NCBI RefSeq assembly: GCF_937951745.1
Contig: NZ_CALFBQ010000031.1
Coordinates: 1 to 55,348 of the forward strand
Reading direction: 5' to 3'
Length of the DNA stretch: 55,348 nucleotides
DNA from: an uncultured Chloroflexus sp.
Lineage (GTDB): Bacteria > Chloroflexota > Chloroflexia > Chloroflexales > Chloroflexaceae
Every line of letters starts with the position of its first letter. Position 1 is the stretch's first letter. The notes under the pieces are model-generated. The model ran no database searches and had not been told where the DNA came from. It saw only the letters and a list, made by a program, of their open reading frames with translations. Below, piece after piece: positions 9,780 to 18,833 of the stretch. Both the position numbers and the translations under genes were made by a program.

Positions 9780-10982
9780 TCACACCCGCAACGCTGCGCG
9801 CAGACCGGCAATCGCTTCATCAACGTGCTGCGGTTCGATAATTAACGGCGGCAAGAGCCGGATCACGTCTTCCCCTGCTGTCGCCACCAACAACCCATAG
9901 CGATGGGCCGCTTCGCGCACCGCGCCCGCCGATCCGGCAATCCGCACGCCGCGCATCAACCCCCGCCCGCGCAATTCAAGCACCATATCGGGGTGCTCGG
10001 CGGCCAAATCCTGTAACGCCTCATCGAGATAATTGCTGACCTGCTGTACGTGGGCAAGAAAAGCCGGATCGCTAATCTTGCGGAAGACCGTCGCACCCAC
10101 TGCGGTCGCCAACGGATTGCCGCCGAAGGTTGTGCCATGGTCGCCGGGCTGAATCGCATCGGCCACGTGTTGACCCATCAGGATCGCACCGATCGGCAGG
10201 CCGCCGGCCAGCGGTTTGGCCACCGTCATGATGTCCGGTTGCACGCCAAGCTGTTCGTGGGCCCAAACCGTGCCGGTGCGACCCATCCCGCACTGAATCT
10301 CATCGAAGATAAGCAAGGCACCATACTGCCGGCACAGCTCGCGCGCGCCGCGCACAAAGTCAGCCTCGGCGGCGCGCAGGCCTCCTTCGCCTTGCACCGG
10401 CTCGAGCACGACTGCGCAGACATCGTGCCCCATCGTCGAAGCCAACGACGCGCGATCGTTATAGCGGGCGAAGCGCACTCCCGGCATCACCGGCATGAAT
10501 GGCTCGCGGTACTTCTCGCGGGCCGTAATCGCCACCGCTCCCATGGTGCGCCCGTGGAAGCTGCCGTCAAACGCGACAATCGTCGTTTTGCCTTCACCAA
10601 AATGGGCGCGCGCATAGCGGCGGGCAAACTTTATCGCCCCCTCAATCGCCTCGGCGCCACTGTTGCAGAAGAATGCCTTGTTGAACGCCGGACTGCTCTG
10701 CACCAGCAGCGCAGCTAATTCGACCGCCGGGCGAGTATGGTAGAGGTTAGAAACGTGGATCAAACGCGCCGCCTGCTCGTTGATCGCGTTGAGCACATCG
10801 CGATCGCCGTACCCTAGCGCATTGACGGCAATACCGGCCACAAAATCGAGATAACGCTGGCCCTCGCTGTCGTAGAGATAAACACCCTCGCCGCGTTCGA
10901 TAACGAAATCGGCGCGCACATAACTCTGCAACAGATAGTTGTGATCGGCCTGAATTAGGTCTGCGGCGCTCTCGCCGATCAT
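9780..10982 (-). CDS. argD: acetylornithine-type aminotransferase (class III)
   Basis: A 400-residue PLP aminotransferase from ATG 10982, chosen over an upstream in-frame start because AAAGGA lies 7 bases ahead. Motifs include NSGAEAIEGAIKFARRYAR, FHGRTMGAV, EPVQGEGG, IFDEIQCGMGRTG, and the PLP lysine in VAKPLAGGLPIGA. These fit ArgD, which transaminates N-acetyl-glutamate semialdehyde in arginine synthesis. Because the window also encodes a LysZ-type kinase (49727-50530), the enzyme could instead or also act on LysW-bound semialdehydes (LysJ). Sequence alone does not decide. It stands alone on the minus strand. Confidence 0.82.
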   Translation of the reverse strand: MIGESAADLIQADHNYLLQSYVRADFVIERGEGVYLYDSEGQRYLDFVAGIAVNALGYGDRDVLNAINEQAARLIHVSNLYHTRPAVELAALLVQSSPAFNKAFFCNSGAEAIEGAIKFARRYARAHFGEGKTTIVAFDGSFHGRTMGAVAITAREKYREPFMPVMPGVRFARYNDRASLASTMGHDVCAVVLEPVQGEGGLRAAEADFVRGARELCRQYGALLIFDEIQCGMGRTGTVWAHEQLGVQPDIMTVAKPLAGGLPIGAILMGQHVADAIQPGDHGTTFGGNPLATAVGATVFRKISDPAFLAHVQQVSNYLDEALQDLAAEHPDMVLELRGRGLMRGVRIAGSAGAVREAAHRYGLLVATAGEDVIRLLPPLIIEPQHVDEAIAGLRAALRV

Positions 10983-11092
10983 AGTTCGTCCTTTCCAACG
11001 CGATGTGCGAACCCTCTCACGCGCAATTATACCACCGGCGGGCGGAAGGGGCGGCATAGCTTGACATGCACCGCCGTGCGGAACTGAGATTA

Positions 11093-11101
11093 TGGTATAA
11101 C
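11093..11101 (+). promoter_or_regulatory. extended -10 promoter element for the methyltransferase-rnhB operon
   Basis: TG-G-TATAAC lies about 75 bases before the ATG at 11177. A perfect TTGACA occurs at 11061-11066, but 29 bases upstream is too far to serve as its -35. Confidence 0.35.
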
Positions 11102-11176
11102 GATAGCAGCCGCTTGTGGAGTGCGGCAGTGGATTTGCCGCCTGCTTAAACTTTGCGCCGCTCGAGTACGCATCCT

Positions 11177-11797
11177 ATGATCTCATTTTACCAGCGCCTC
11201 ATCCGCTGGCTCTTCCAGCGACTCTACCACGAATTTGCATGGAGTTACGATCTGATCGCATGGCTCGTTTCGGGCGGCTACTGGCAGCGTTGGGTGCTGG
11301 CCGCGTTGCCTGCGCTGCGCGGGCGCGTGCTGGAACTCGGCTGTGGCCCCGGTTATCTCCAACGGGCCTTGGCAGAACGGCCCGCCGTCGCCGGTCTCGA
11401 CGCCTCACCCGCCATGCTGCGTCGCGCTGCGCGTTTTACCAACCGGCTCGTGCGCGCCGATGCCCGCCGCCTGCCGTTTGCCGATACCAGTTTTGATACG
11501 GTCTGCGCCACCTTCCCCGCCGAATATATTCTTGATCCGGTCACCCATGCTGAAATACGGCGGGTACTGGCGCCGGACGGCCAATTGGTTATTGTTGATG
11601 GCGGGCGGCTGGAAGGGAGCTATGGGCAATTGATCGATGCAATCTATCGCCTGATCTGGCTGGGACGCAACCCGCCCGATCTGCCAGAGAGCATCTCATT
11701 TGGCGATTTTCGCATGCGCGTGCAGCGCGTGAGAGTCGGTCATAGCAGTGTCCTTGTGATGACCGGGAGGCCGCATGAGTCCGGATCTGAGCATTGA
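11177..11797 (+). CDS. class I SAM-dependent methyltransferase (Methyltransf_11 type)
   Basis: A 206-residue soluble methyltransferase from ATG 11177; a TTG 24 bases upstream is less likely. Motif I is [15 protein letters not shown], the acidic residue binding the SAM ribose is in [11 protein letters not shown], and motif II/III regions are [16 protein letters not shown] and [16 protein letters not shown]. This is the UbiE/small-molecule methyltransferase pattern; the substrate is unknown. Its 3' end overlaps rnhB by 23 bases, so it heads a coupled operon of four genes ending near 13.5 kb. Confidence 0.85.
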   Translation: MISFYQRLIRWLFQRLYHEFAWSYDLIAWLVSGGYWQRWVLAALPALRGRVLELGCGPGYLQRALAERPAVAGLDASPAMLRRAARFTNRLVRADARRLPFADTSFDTVCATFPAEYILDPVTHAEIRRVLAPDGQLVIVDGGRLEGSYGQLIDAIYRLIWLGRNPPDLPESISFGDFRMRVQRVRVGHSSVLVMTGRPHESGSEH

Positions 11798-12413
11798 ACA
11801 GACCCTGCGCGCACGCGGCTATTCGGCGCTGGCCGGGATTGACGAGGCCGGACGTGGCTGTTGGGCTGGGCCGGTGGTGGCCGCCGCAGTGGTATTAGCG
11901 CCAATCGTTTACGAACAGCCGCACCTCTTGGCAGCAGTCAACGACTCGAAACAACTGAGCGCCATAGCCCGCGAACGCGCGTTTGCCACCGTCCAAACCT
12001 ACGCCCAAGGCATCGGCATCGGTATCGTGCCGGCCTTCCTCATCGACGCTTACGGCATTCTGCCCGCTACCCGCCTTGCGATGACTCAGGCGCTGCTCGC
12101 GTTGCCCTGCCCAGTTGATGCGCTGTTGATCGACGCCGAACATCTCCCCGGCCTTCGCCTGCCCCAAGAATCGTTGGTGCGCGGCGATGCCCGTTCGCTC
12201 TCGATTGCCGCCGCCTCGATCATCGCCAAAGTCACCCGCGACCAGTTGATGCGCACTGCTGATCGCTGTTACCCGGCCTATGGCTTTGCCGTGCATAAAG
12301 GGTACGGCACTGCCACGCATCGCCGCGCTTTGGCGCACTATGGCCCATCACCCATCCATCGCTATACCTTCCAGCCGGTGATAGAGTCACTCGAGCAGTT
12401 GGAACCCGCATGA
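11775..12413 (+). CDS. rnhB: ribonuclease HII
   Basis: A 212-residue endonuclease that removes ribonucleotides from RNA-DNA hybrids and misincorporated single ribonucleotides. The catalytic acids are D23 and E24 in [16 protein letters not shown]120 in [10 protein letters not shown], and the fourth acid in AKVTRD near 157. SKQLS (58-62) and [11 protein letters not shown] complete the type 2 RNase H signature. It overlaps the genes on both sides, with ATGA at the 3' end. Confidence 0.95.
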   Translation: MSPDLSIEQTLRARGYSALAGIDEAGRGCWAGPVVAAAVVLAPIVYEQPHLLAAVNDSKQLSAIARERAFATVQTYAQGIGIGIVPAFLIDAYGILPATRLAMTQALLALPCPVDALLIDAEHLPGLRLPQESLVRGDARSLSIAAASIIAKVTRDQLMRTADRCYPAYGFAVHKGYGTATHRRALAHYGPSPIHRYTFQPVIESLEQLEPA

Positions 12414-12976
12414 ATCTCCGTGAACATCTCCTTTATTCAAGCGTGCTGGCTGCCAGCTTGTACGCGCGCCAACCGGTCGCCGCTGCGCTCTTGATCGCCG
12501 GCGGTGTGCTGATCGATCTCGATCACCTCGCCCTATACGTCTGCCGCACCGGTGATTGGAGCATCAGCGGTGCGCTGCTGTACAACCGCTATCGCAACCA
12601 GTTCATTCGTCCCCATGACAACCGGCCCCGCTATGGCTCGCTGCGCTCGTGGCTGCACCAGCCGCTCTTCGTCTTGCCGCCGCTGTGGAGGCTGGCGCAG
12701 CGTTACCCATGGTTCCGTCCATTCGCCATTGGCGTCGCTTTCCATCTCTTGCTCGATCACCTGCCTCTGCCGCTGATCTGGGCAGCGTATTGGCGGGCTG
12801 GCGGACGCTGCGCGCGCTGCGGTAACCGGCAACAGATTGAGGTGTACCGCCGGCCCCGCTTCCCCGATCAGCGCATGCAGTGGGTCGCGCTCTGCCGGCA
12901 GTGCGCAAACAAGAGAATGTGGTACACTGATCATGATACGCATGCCACCACAACTTCCGCGCTGCCCAACGATTGA
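12410..12976 (+). CDS. membrane protein resembling metal-dependent hydrolases, with C-terminal zinc ribbon
   Basis: A 188-residue protein starting within the rnhB stop (ATGA). The N-terminal hydrophobic part has [13 protein letters not shown], then [13 protein letters not shown] and [14 protein letters not shown]. The spaced His/Asp residues in membrane segments resemble YdjM/DUF457-type 'membrane-bound metal-dependent hydrolases'. The C-terminal tail carries two CxxC knuckles, CARCGN and CRQCAN, about 40 residues apart, as in a zinc ribbon. The enzymatic label is a family name only, and no activity can be claimed. Its coupling to rnhB is probably genomic economy, not shared function. Confidence 0.6.
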   Translation: MNLREHLLYSSVLAASLYARQPVAAALLIAGGVLIDLDHLALYVCRTGDWSISGALLYNRYRNQFIRPHDNRPRYGSLRSWLHQPLFVLPPLWRLAQRYPWFRPFAIGVAFHLLLDHLPLPLIWAAYWRAGGRCARCGNRQQIEVYRRPRFPDQRMQWVALCRQCANKRMWYTDHDTHATTTSALPND

Positions 12977-12999
12977 ATAAACCGGAAGGAGTGTATTAA

Positions 13000-13488
13000 A
13001 TGGATCCGGATGACGAGCTAACCCCGGAAGATCCGCTGACCGAACTGAGCCGGCTGGCGAGCGAAGCCATTGACAGCCAATCGAAAGGTGCCACCTCAGC
13101 CGAGCGCCGCCGGCGTTGCGATCGCGTGCTCGAACTCGAAGCGCAAGGTTTCATCACCGACGATCGCGCCTGCTTCCTCGCCGGTTTAGTGATGATCTGC
13201 GGCGAATCGGTGGCCGATTTTCACCATGCCCACCGGTTTGCCCGTCGCGCCACCGAATTAGGTGACGAACGCGCATGGACGTTGCGCGCGATGGCATGGG
13301 ATCGGTTGTTGATCGAATTGGGCCGGCCACAACACTTCGGCACCCAGATCATCCGCATGGGCGGGCGTTGGTCGCTGGGTGAAGTCAATCCACAGGTGAC
13401 CGATTGGGAACGGGCGCTGTTCGGCGTGCCGCCGCTGTACGTGCAGTTGCAGCGGGTCGAAGAATTACAACGCTCTGAACAAGAGTGA
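13000..13488 (+). CDS. conserved hypothetical protein (DUF6624-like)
   Basis: A 162-residue soluble protein behind GGAAGGAGTG. The N-terminus is acidic (MDPDDELTPEDPLTEL), the middle is alpha-helical with TPR/SEL1-like flavour (HHAHRFARRATELGDERAW), and the C-terminal part has RLLIELGRPQHFGTQ followed by FGVPPLYVQ. The GxPQxFGTQ segment recalls the DUF6624 family, in which a conserved FGTQ/YGTQ motif ends the domain. Function is unknown. It is the last gene of the methyltransferase-rnhB operon and is closed by a hairpin at 13498-13522. Confidence 0.65.
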   Translation: MDPDDELTPEDPLTELSRLASEAIDSQSKGATSAERRRRCDRVLELEAQGFITDDRACFLAGLVMICGESVADFHHAHRFARRATELGDERAWTLRAMAWDRLLIELGRPQHFGTQIIRMGGRWSLGEVNPQVTDWERALFGVPPLYVQLQRVEELQRSEQE

Positions 13489-13497
13489 TAATGGCGA

Positions 13498-13522
13498 CGG
13501 GGCGATGGCATCGATCGCCCCG
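13498..13522 (+). terminator. hairpin terminator after the hypothetical gene
   Basis: CGGGGCGAT (13498-13506) pairs perfectly with ATCGCCCCG (13514-13522) around a 7-base loop, 10 bases after the stop codon. The following run is only moderately T-rich. Confidence 0.5.
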
Positions 13523-13742
13523 CTGTATAGCTGTCGTTCGCTATTATTAACACCTCTCACACCACAATCGTCTTTCCTCCACACCCATTTTCCTACCTGC
13601 ATTGGTCAAGCGCTTTCCAACGATACATCCTCTGTAACAATCGTGTAATCTATGCAGATTGTTCGTTGAACGCAATCAGGCGTACAGTTTCATTGTCCTA
13701 TCAGGTGTGTCTCAGGTTCAAAACAAGACAGGGGGGGAAACT

Positions 13743-14993
13743 ATGAGACGCCTTTCGTTGCGTTCACTGTTCGCTATCGGTTTCGGCACGGCCCTCGCCC
13801 TTGTACTTGCCTGTTTCACCTACGGCGCTGCTGCATCACGCGCCAGCGTCGAAATCTTTACACCGCAAGGGCAAGCCCAATGCGCCGCAACCGGCGCTCC
13901 GGCGCCGGCTATCTTCCAAACCCAGACCTTGCTCGCGCGGTTCGACTACTACCGCGTGCTCGAACCGCCGTTTGGGCCGGAACCCACTGAGGTTGATATC
14001 ACCTTCCCTGATGGGCGCATTTTTACGGTCAGTGCCGCTCAATTCCTCGACGGTGTGATCGATATGCCCACTAACGTGCAATTTGCCCGCTTTACCAACA
14101 ACGCCGGCCAACTCTCGCTCAACATTACCATTCCGGGCACATGGCCCTACGGTTGTTATCGCCTCACCGGGCGGGGGCTGGGTGTGGGTGGCGCTCACAC
14201 AGCCTCAGCCTTCTTCGTCGTTATTCCCGGCGGGCGCCCCGGCCCGACCGGCAACGCCACGCTGCGGGCAACCTTGAACGGGCAAGATACAAATGTCCTG
14301 CTGCAATGGCAAATTCTCGAGGTAGACGGGCGCAATTTCTTGGGTGGCGAGTTGGTCTCGTTCTGGCTCACCGCCCCCGATGGCACGGTCATTAACTTCC
14401 CCCCCGGCCAGCAGGTCGTGCAAGCGACGCCAAGTGGAGCAGTATCAACCTCGTTCCAGTTTGAAGGGAAGAATCCGGTGGGACGCTACACGGTAACCGC
14501 GCTCGGCAACACCAGCGGCTTTCGTGTCTTTGCCCACTTCGAGCTGAAGTCGCGGCCTGTCACCCAACGCGGCCCAGCCCGGCTTTCGGTCGTGGTACCA
14601 TTTGGTGCCGAAGCGCCACAACGTTCGATCTTCTACGCCAACGGCGATCTCTTCTTCCCCGGCGAGCGGGTTGATCTATGGCTGACGCTGCCCGATAGCT
14701 CAGTGCGCGGTTTCCCCTCAACCTTTGCCGATCCGGTGGCCGGCCAGTTTCTGGTAGAACTGTTCCTCGATGAGCGGCTACCGGTCGGATTCTACCAATT
14801 GACGGCGCAGGGAGCGGTCAGCCAGCAATTGGTCATTGCCACGTTTACTCTAACCCAAACCACTGACACGATCGCCAATCCGCAACCGGTGCCGCAAATC
14901 GGCCTTGATAACAACCCCGTAACGCCGCCCAATCTCAGCTTTATTGATCCTAACCCAGCGGACATCAACGAATACGGGAATCCTGACGAATAA
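13743..14993 (+). CDS. secreted protein with repeated Ig-like domains
   Basis: A 416-residue protein from ATG 13743, behind a run of seven G, preferred over an upstream in-frame codon because it opens a clean signal peptide (RRLSLRSLFAIGFGTALALVLACF...AAAS). Three beta-rich units of about 110-130 residues follow. Each contains a segment like FWLTAPDGTVINFP or LWLTLPDSSVRGFP and ends in PVGRYTVTALG, PVGFYQLTAQG or WPYGCYRLTGRG. This resembles macroglobulin/Ig-type modules of extracellular scaffolds. No catalytic motif or anchor is visible. The C-terminus is a Pro/Asn/Asp-rich tail. Likely exported; role unknown. The preceding 250 bases hold no gene. Confidence 0.7.
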   Translation: MRRLSLRSLFAIGFGTALALVLACFTYGAAASRASVEIFTPQGQAQCAATGAPAPAIFQTQTLLARFDYYRVLEPPFGPEPTEVDITFPDGRIFTVSAAQFLDGVIDMPTNVQFARFTNNAGQLSLNITIPGTWPYGCYRLTGRGLGVGGAHTASAFFVVIPGGRPGPTGNATLRATLNGQDTNVLLQWQILEVDGRNFLGGELVSFWLTAPDGTVINFPPGQQVVQATPSGAVSTSFQFEGKNPVGRYTVTALGNTSGFRVFAHFELKSRPVTQRGPARLSVVVPFGAEAPQRSIFYANGDLFFPGERVDLWLTLPDSSVRGFPSTFADPVAGQFLVELFLDERLPVGFYQLTAQGAVSQQLVIATFTLTQTTDTIANPQPVPQIGLDNNPVTPPNLSFIDPNPADINEYGNPDE

Positions 14994-15007
14994 ACGCTAC
15001 TGGCATC

Positions 15008-15042
15008 GGAGTAGGGGCAGAGTAGTGCTTTCCCCCTACTCC
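15008..15042. terminator. bidirectional hairpin between convergent genes
   Basis: GGAGTAGGGG (15008-15017) pairs with CCCCTACTCC (15033-15042). The right arm contains the stop codon of the minus-strand GAF gene. It can end transcription from both sides. Confidence 0.5.
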
Positions 15043-16112
15043 AGCGGCATAGCCATACTCAGAGCGAGGATTTGCTGCATCTCACGCAAGCGAGCAAGTT
15101 GGATTTCGAGCTGGTCAAGGGCCTGCATATTACCAGCGCGGGCTGCGACCAACGCAACGCTCATCTGCGCTTCAATCTCGTTGAGGAGTTTGGCGCTCTG
15201 CTTGCGGCGCGTCTCGAGATCAGCCGCATAAATCGCCAGCGCGATATGGCAAGCCACCAATTCTAACAAATTGAGATGGGAACTATCGAACCGACGACTC
15301 TGGGTCGTGGTCACAGTTAATGCGCCGAGCAAGCGCGGCCCCCATCGCAACGGCGCTGCCATCGCGCACCGCGTCGGCGCATCATACTCACGCATTCGCA
15401 ACGAGAGCCAACGCTGGTCGGCATCAGTTTCATCAATAATCAACGGCTGCCCTTCGCGTAGCACCAAACCGGCAAAACCGTGCTCGCGCACCTCGCGCGC
15501 ACGCTCAGGCGTGGCAACGTGGCCATTGCTCAACAACAACATCGGCGCGGCGCTGTTATCGAGCGGGAGCAACAGCAACGATGCCCGTTCGCCGCCTACC
15601 ATCGCCGGCACCTGTGTCGCCAATTGCAAACCCAAATGGAGCGGATCGGCCGTGGCGCCGGTCACCATCCGGCCAAACTGTAGCAACTGATCGAGGGTAT
15701 CGGCATGGGCGCGGGCTTGATTGAGATACTGGTCAAGCTGGCCTTGCAACGACGATTGCTCTAGCACAATACCGACAATCTGGCCCAATGCCGTCACCAA
15801 TTCACGGTCATCGCTATCAAATGGCGGCGTCGATCGAGTAACTTCAATCCGCCCTACCACCCGCCGGCCAATCATAATCGGCCCAACCAACATGGTCGGC
15901 GCGTGTGTGTGCAAACTGCCGGTGCCAGCCGGAACAATAATCTCAACTTTGTCGGCCAGCAACCACTCGCTGCATAGATCGCGCAACATCGGCAACGGGT
16001 CAGATTGGCGAGCAGCAGCAAAAAAGGCGCCTACCGTCATTAAGGCATTGCGCAGACGGGCAGCCCGGCGCTGGGAGGCAATCAACTGAGTAGCAACATC
16101 GGATGCGGTCAC
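15036..16112 (-). CDS. tandem GAF-domain signalling protein
   Basis: A protein of about 358 residues. I place the start at GTG 16112 because AGGAG lies 5 bases upstream; GTG 16118 is two codons longer. Residues about 15-125 form a weak first GAF domain, and about 145-300 a clearer second one (VPAMVGGERASLLLL, GFAGLVLREGQPLIID, RCAMAAPLRWGPRLLGALTVTT). A C-terminal coiled coil (about 300-358) follows. No kinase, cyclase or effector domain is attached, so it is a sensor or scaffold. The ligand is unknown. It lies downstream of clpC on the same strand but behind a hairpin. Confidence 0.75.
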   Translation of the reverse strand: MTASDVATQLIASQRRAARLRNALMTVGAFFAAARQSDPLPMLRDLCSEWLLADKVEIIVPAGTGSLHTHAPTMLVGPIMIGRRVVGRIEVTRSTPPFDSDDRELVTALGQIVGIVLEQSSLQGQLDQYLNQARAHADTLDQLLQFGRMVTGATADPLHLGLQLATQVPAMVGGERASLLLLPLDNSAAPMLLLSNGHVATPERAREVREHGFAGLVLREGQPLIIDETDADQRWLSLRMREYDAPTRCAMAAPLRWGPRLLGALTVTTTQSRRFDSSHLNLLELVACHIALAIYAADLETRRKQSAKLLNEIEAQMSVALVAARAGNMQALDQLEIQLARLREMQQILALSMAMPLE

Positions 16113-16168
16113 AACCACTCCTGATCAACAACACAAGACGCCTGTCATCCTTGATATTCGATCATACC

Positions 16169-16207
16169 ACGATGCCGGGCCGGATAAGATGACAAACCCG
16201 GCATCGT
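16169..16207 (-). terminator. hairpin terminator after clpC
   Basis: ACGATGCCGGG (16169-16179) pairs perfectly over 11 bp with CCCGGCATCGT (16197-16207), 11 bases past the clpC stop. It separates clpC from the GAF gene. Confidence 0.55.
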
Positions 16208-16217
16208 AGATTACAGT

Positions 16218-18698
16218 TCAGGCATCAAGCGGTTCGGCAGGGCGGCGCTCTGCCATCGTTAGGATGCTGCCGCGATGAAAGACGAGCTGGCCGTGCTCAA
16301 CATCCACCTCGATCTGATCACCGGCGACAAACGTGCCACGCAGCAACTCGCGCGAAATCGGCGTCTCGAGCAGGCGTTGGATAGTACGGCGCAACGGGCG
16401 CGCGCCAAAGACTGGGTTGTAGCCCTCGTTGACCAGATATTCCTTGGCCGCTTGAGTTAATGTTAAGCCAATATTCTGCTCGCGTAGCCGGTTAACCAAT
16501 TCGCCGATCTGCAATTCAACGATCTTGGTCAAATCTTCCATCGAGAGCGGATGGAAGAGAATAATCTCGTCGATCCGGTTGAGGAATTCGGGTCGGAAGG
16601 TCTGCTTGAGCGCCTCATCAACCTTCTTGCGCGCCTCGCGCAGATCGAACGCTTTGTGCGCTTTACCGCCCACGTTAAAGCCGATCCCGCCGCCTTGCAG
16701 ATGCTCGGTGCCGGCGTTACTCGTCATGATAATGATCGTATTGCGAAAATCAACCGTGCGGCCTTGGCCATCGGTCAGCCGGCCATCGTCGAGCACTTGC
16801 AGCAAAGCATTGAAAACATCGCGGTGCGCCTTCTCGATTTCGTCGAAGAGCACCACCTGATACGGGCGGCGACGAATACTTTCGGTCAATTGGCCGCCTT
16901 CGTCATAGCCGACATAACCGGGCGGCGCGCCGATCAAGCGGCTGACGGTGTGCTTCTCTTGGTACTCACTCATATCGACCCGCGTCATCGCCTCTTCGCT
17001 ATCAAACATGAACTCGGCCAAGGCGCGGGCCAGCTCGGTTTTGCCGACGCCGGTCGGGCCAACAAACAGAAATGAGCCGATCGGGCGGCGCGGATCGCGC
17101 AGGCCAGAACGGGCGCGGCGAATAGCGTCGCTCAAGGCGACAATCGCCTCGTGCTGGCCGATTACCCGCTCGTGCAGCCGTTCTTCCATGTGGATCAGCT
17201 TCTCGCGCTCGGTTTCGAGCATGCGGCTGACCGGCACCCCTGTCCAACTGGCGACAATCTGCGCAACATCTTCATCATCTACCACTTCATCGAGATTGTT
17301 GCGCGCCAGCCACTCACTGCGCTCGGTCTCAAATTCCGTTTGCAGAGCCAAATAGCGCGCGCGCAGCATCGCCGCCCGTTCGTAGTCGCGACGCGCGCCG
17401 GCTTCTTCCTCTTCGGTTTGCAGCCGCTTTAGCTCCTCTTCCTTCGCTTTCAGCTCAGGCGGCATTGAGAAGATGTCAATCCGCAGCTTGGCGCTGGCTT
17501 CGTCAATCAGGTCAATCGCCTTATCGGGCAAAAACCGGTCGTTGATATAGCGGCTCGAAAGCTGCACCGCCGCCCGCAACGCCTCATCGCTGATCGTCAG
17601 TTGATGGTGCTCTTCGTAGCGCTTGCGCAGGCCGCGCAGCATCTCAACCGTCGTCTCCGGATCAGGCTCTTCGACAAACACCGGCGAGAAGCGCCGTTCA
17701 AGCGCCGCATCCTTCTCAATGTGTTTGCGATACTCGTCGATCGTCGTGGCCCCGATCACCTGAATCTCGCCGCGCGAGAGGGCCGGCTTGAGCATATTCG
17801 AGGCATCAATGCTGCCGGTCGCGGCGCCAGCGCCAACAACTGTGTGCAGTTCATCAATGAAGAGGATAATCCGCCCCTTCGCATTGCGCACCTCGTCCAT
17901 CACCGCTTTCAGCCGCTCTTCAAACTCGCCGCGGAACTTCGATCCGGCCACCATGCCGGCCAGATCAAGCGCCAGCAACTTGCGATCGATCAATGTCGGC
18001 GGCACGTCGCCACGAGCAATGCGTTGGGCCAATCCCTCGACAATCGCCGTCTTGCCGACGCCGGTTTCACCAACCAACACCGGGTTGTTCTTGGTACGGC
18101 GGGAAAGAATGCGAATGACGCGAGTAATTTCAGCTTCGCGACCAATCACCGGATCGAGCTTGTCTTCACGAGCCAGCTCGGTCAGATCGGTGCTATACTT
18201 GGTCAGAATTTCATAGCGGCTCTCAGCCGACGGGTCATCGCTGCGTTGGCTGCCACGAATCTCCATTAACACTTGATAGATCCGCTCCTGATCGATATGA
18301 TAGCTCTGCAAGATCCGCGCTGATGGGCCATCACGCTCGCTCGCCAACCCGATGAGCAAATGATCAAGGCCGACATACTGATCGCCCAACCGGTTAGCCT
18401 CTTCTTCAGCGCGCTTAACCAACCGCTGCGTGCGCGGCGTAATGAAGACTTGACCACCAATACCGTGCGAATTCAACATCTTAGGGAGCTTTTCCAGCTC
18501 GCGCTCGATGCGCCGTTCCACCTCTTGCGGATCAACATTCAAGCGCACTAGCGCCCGCGTCGCCAGACCATCGCGCTGACGGAGCATCGCCAAAAAGAGA
18601 TGCTCAACATCAAGCTGCGAATGCTGGTGATCCTGCATAATCTCTTGGGCAATATGGAAGGCACTTTGCGCCTTTTCAGTAAATCGCTCTAGTCTCAT
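16218..18698 (-). CDS. clpC: ClpC-type AAA+ ATPase (Clp protease regulatory subunit)
   Basis: An 826-residue HSP100 chaperone that unfolds proteins and feeds them to ClpP. The N-domain (1-145) has two Clp-N repeats ([14 protein letters not shown], then [15 protein letters not shown]). The first AAA+ module has Walker A GETGVGKT at 210-217 and Walker B FIDELHT. A short middle region with a UVR-like helix ([20 protein letters not shown]) replaces the long coiled coil of ClpB, which decides for ClpC. The second module has GPTGVGKT at 547-554 and ends with [13 protein letters not shown] and [11 protein letters not shown]. Length is typical. No mcsA/mcsB/ctsR genes are nearby, unlike in Firmicutes. 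Confidence 0.93.
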   Translation of the reverse strand: MRLERFTEKAQSAFHIAQEIMQDHQHSQLDVEHLFLAMLRQRDGLATRALVRLNVDPQEVERRIERELEKLPKMLNSHGIGGQVFITPRTQRLVKRAEEEANRLGDQYVGLDHLLIGLASERDGPSARILQSYHIDQERIYQVLMEIRGSQRSDDPSAESRYEILTKYSTDLTELAREDKLDPVIGREAEITRVIRILSRRTKNNPVLVGETGVGKTAIVEGLAQRIARGDVPPTLIDRKLLALDLAGMVAGSKFRGEFEERLKAVMDEVRNAKGRIILFIDELHTVVGAGAATGSIDASNMLKPALSRGEIQVIGATTIDEYRKHIEKDAALERRFSPVFVEEPDPETTVEMLRGLRKRYEEHHQLTISDEALRAAVQLSSRYINDRFLPDKAIDLIDEASAKLRIDIFSMPPELKAKEEELKRLQTEEEEAGARRDYERAAMLRARYLALQTEFETERSEWLARNNLDEVVDDEDVAQIVASWTGVPVSRMLETEREKLIHMEERLHERVIGQHEAIVALSDAIRRARSGLRDPRRPIGSFLFVGPTGVGKTELARALAEFMFDSEEAMTRVDMSEYQEKHTVSRLIGAPPGYVGYDEGGQLTESIRRRPYQVVLFDEIEKAHRDVFNALLQVLDDGRLTDGQGRTVDFRNTIIIMTSNAGTEHLQGGGIGFNVGGKAHKAFDLREARKKVDEALKQTFRPEFLNRIDEIILFHPLSMEDLTKIVELQIGELVNRLREQNIGLTLTQAAKEYLVNEGYNPVFGARPLRRTIQRLLETPISRELLRGTFVAGDQIEVDVEHGQLVFHRGSILTMAERRPAEPLDA

Positions 18699-18833
18699 TG
18701 CTATCCCTCGTGCGTGTCCGCCGCAAGGCAGATGGGCAGATCACAAGATTGACCTGCTTTGGTAGTATAGCACAGCAAGCCGTTGAAAATAGGGTGAGTC
18801 TATTGGATTTATGTTATCGTGCAGGGAGAATGT

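Noticed and set aside
10050-10718. Plus-strand open frame of 222 codons
   Set aside because: Antisense to the argD-type gene, with no ribosome-binding site or recognisable motif.
11061-11101. TTGACA and TATAAC as one promoter for the methyltransferase operon
   Set aside because: The spacer is 29 bases, far from 17; only the extended -10 was kept.
17601-18269. Plus-strand open frame of 222 codons
   Set aside because: Shadow of clpC, whose motifs are conserved on the other strand.
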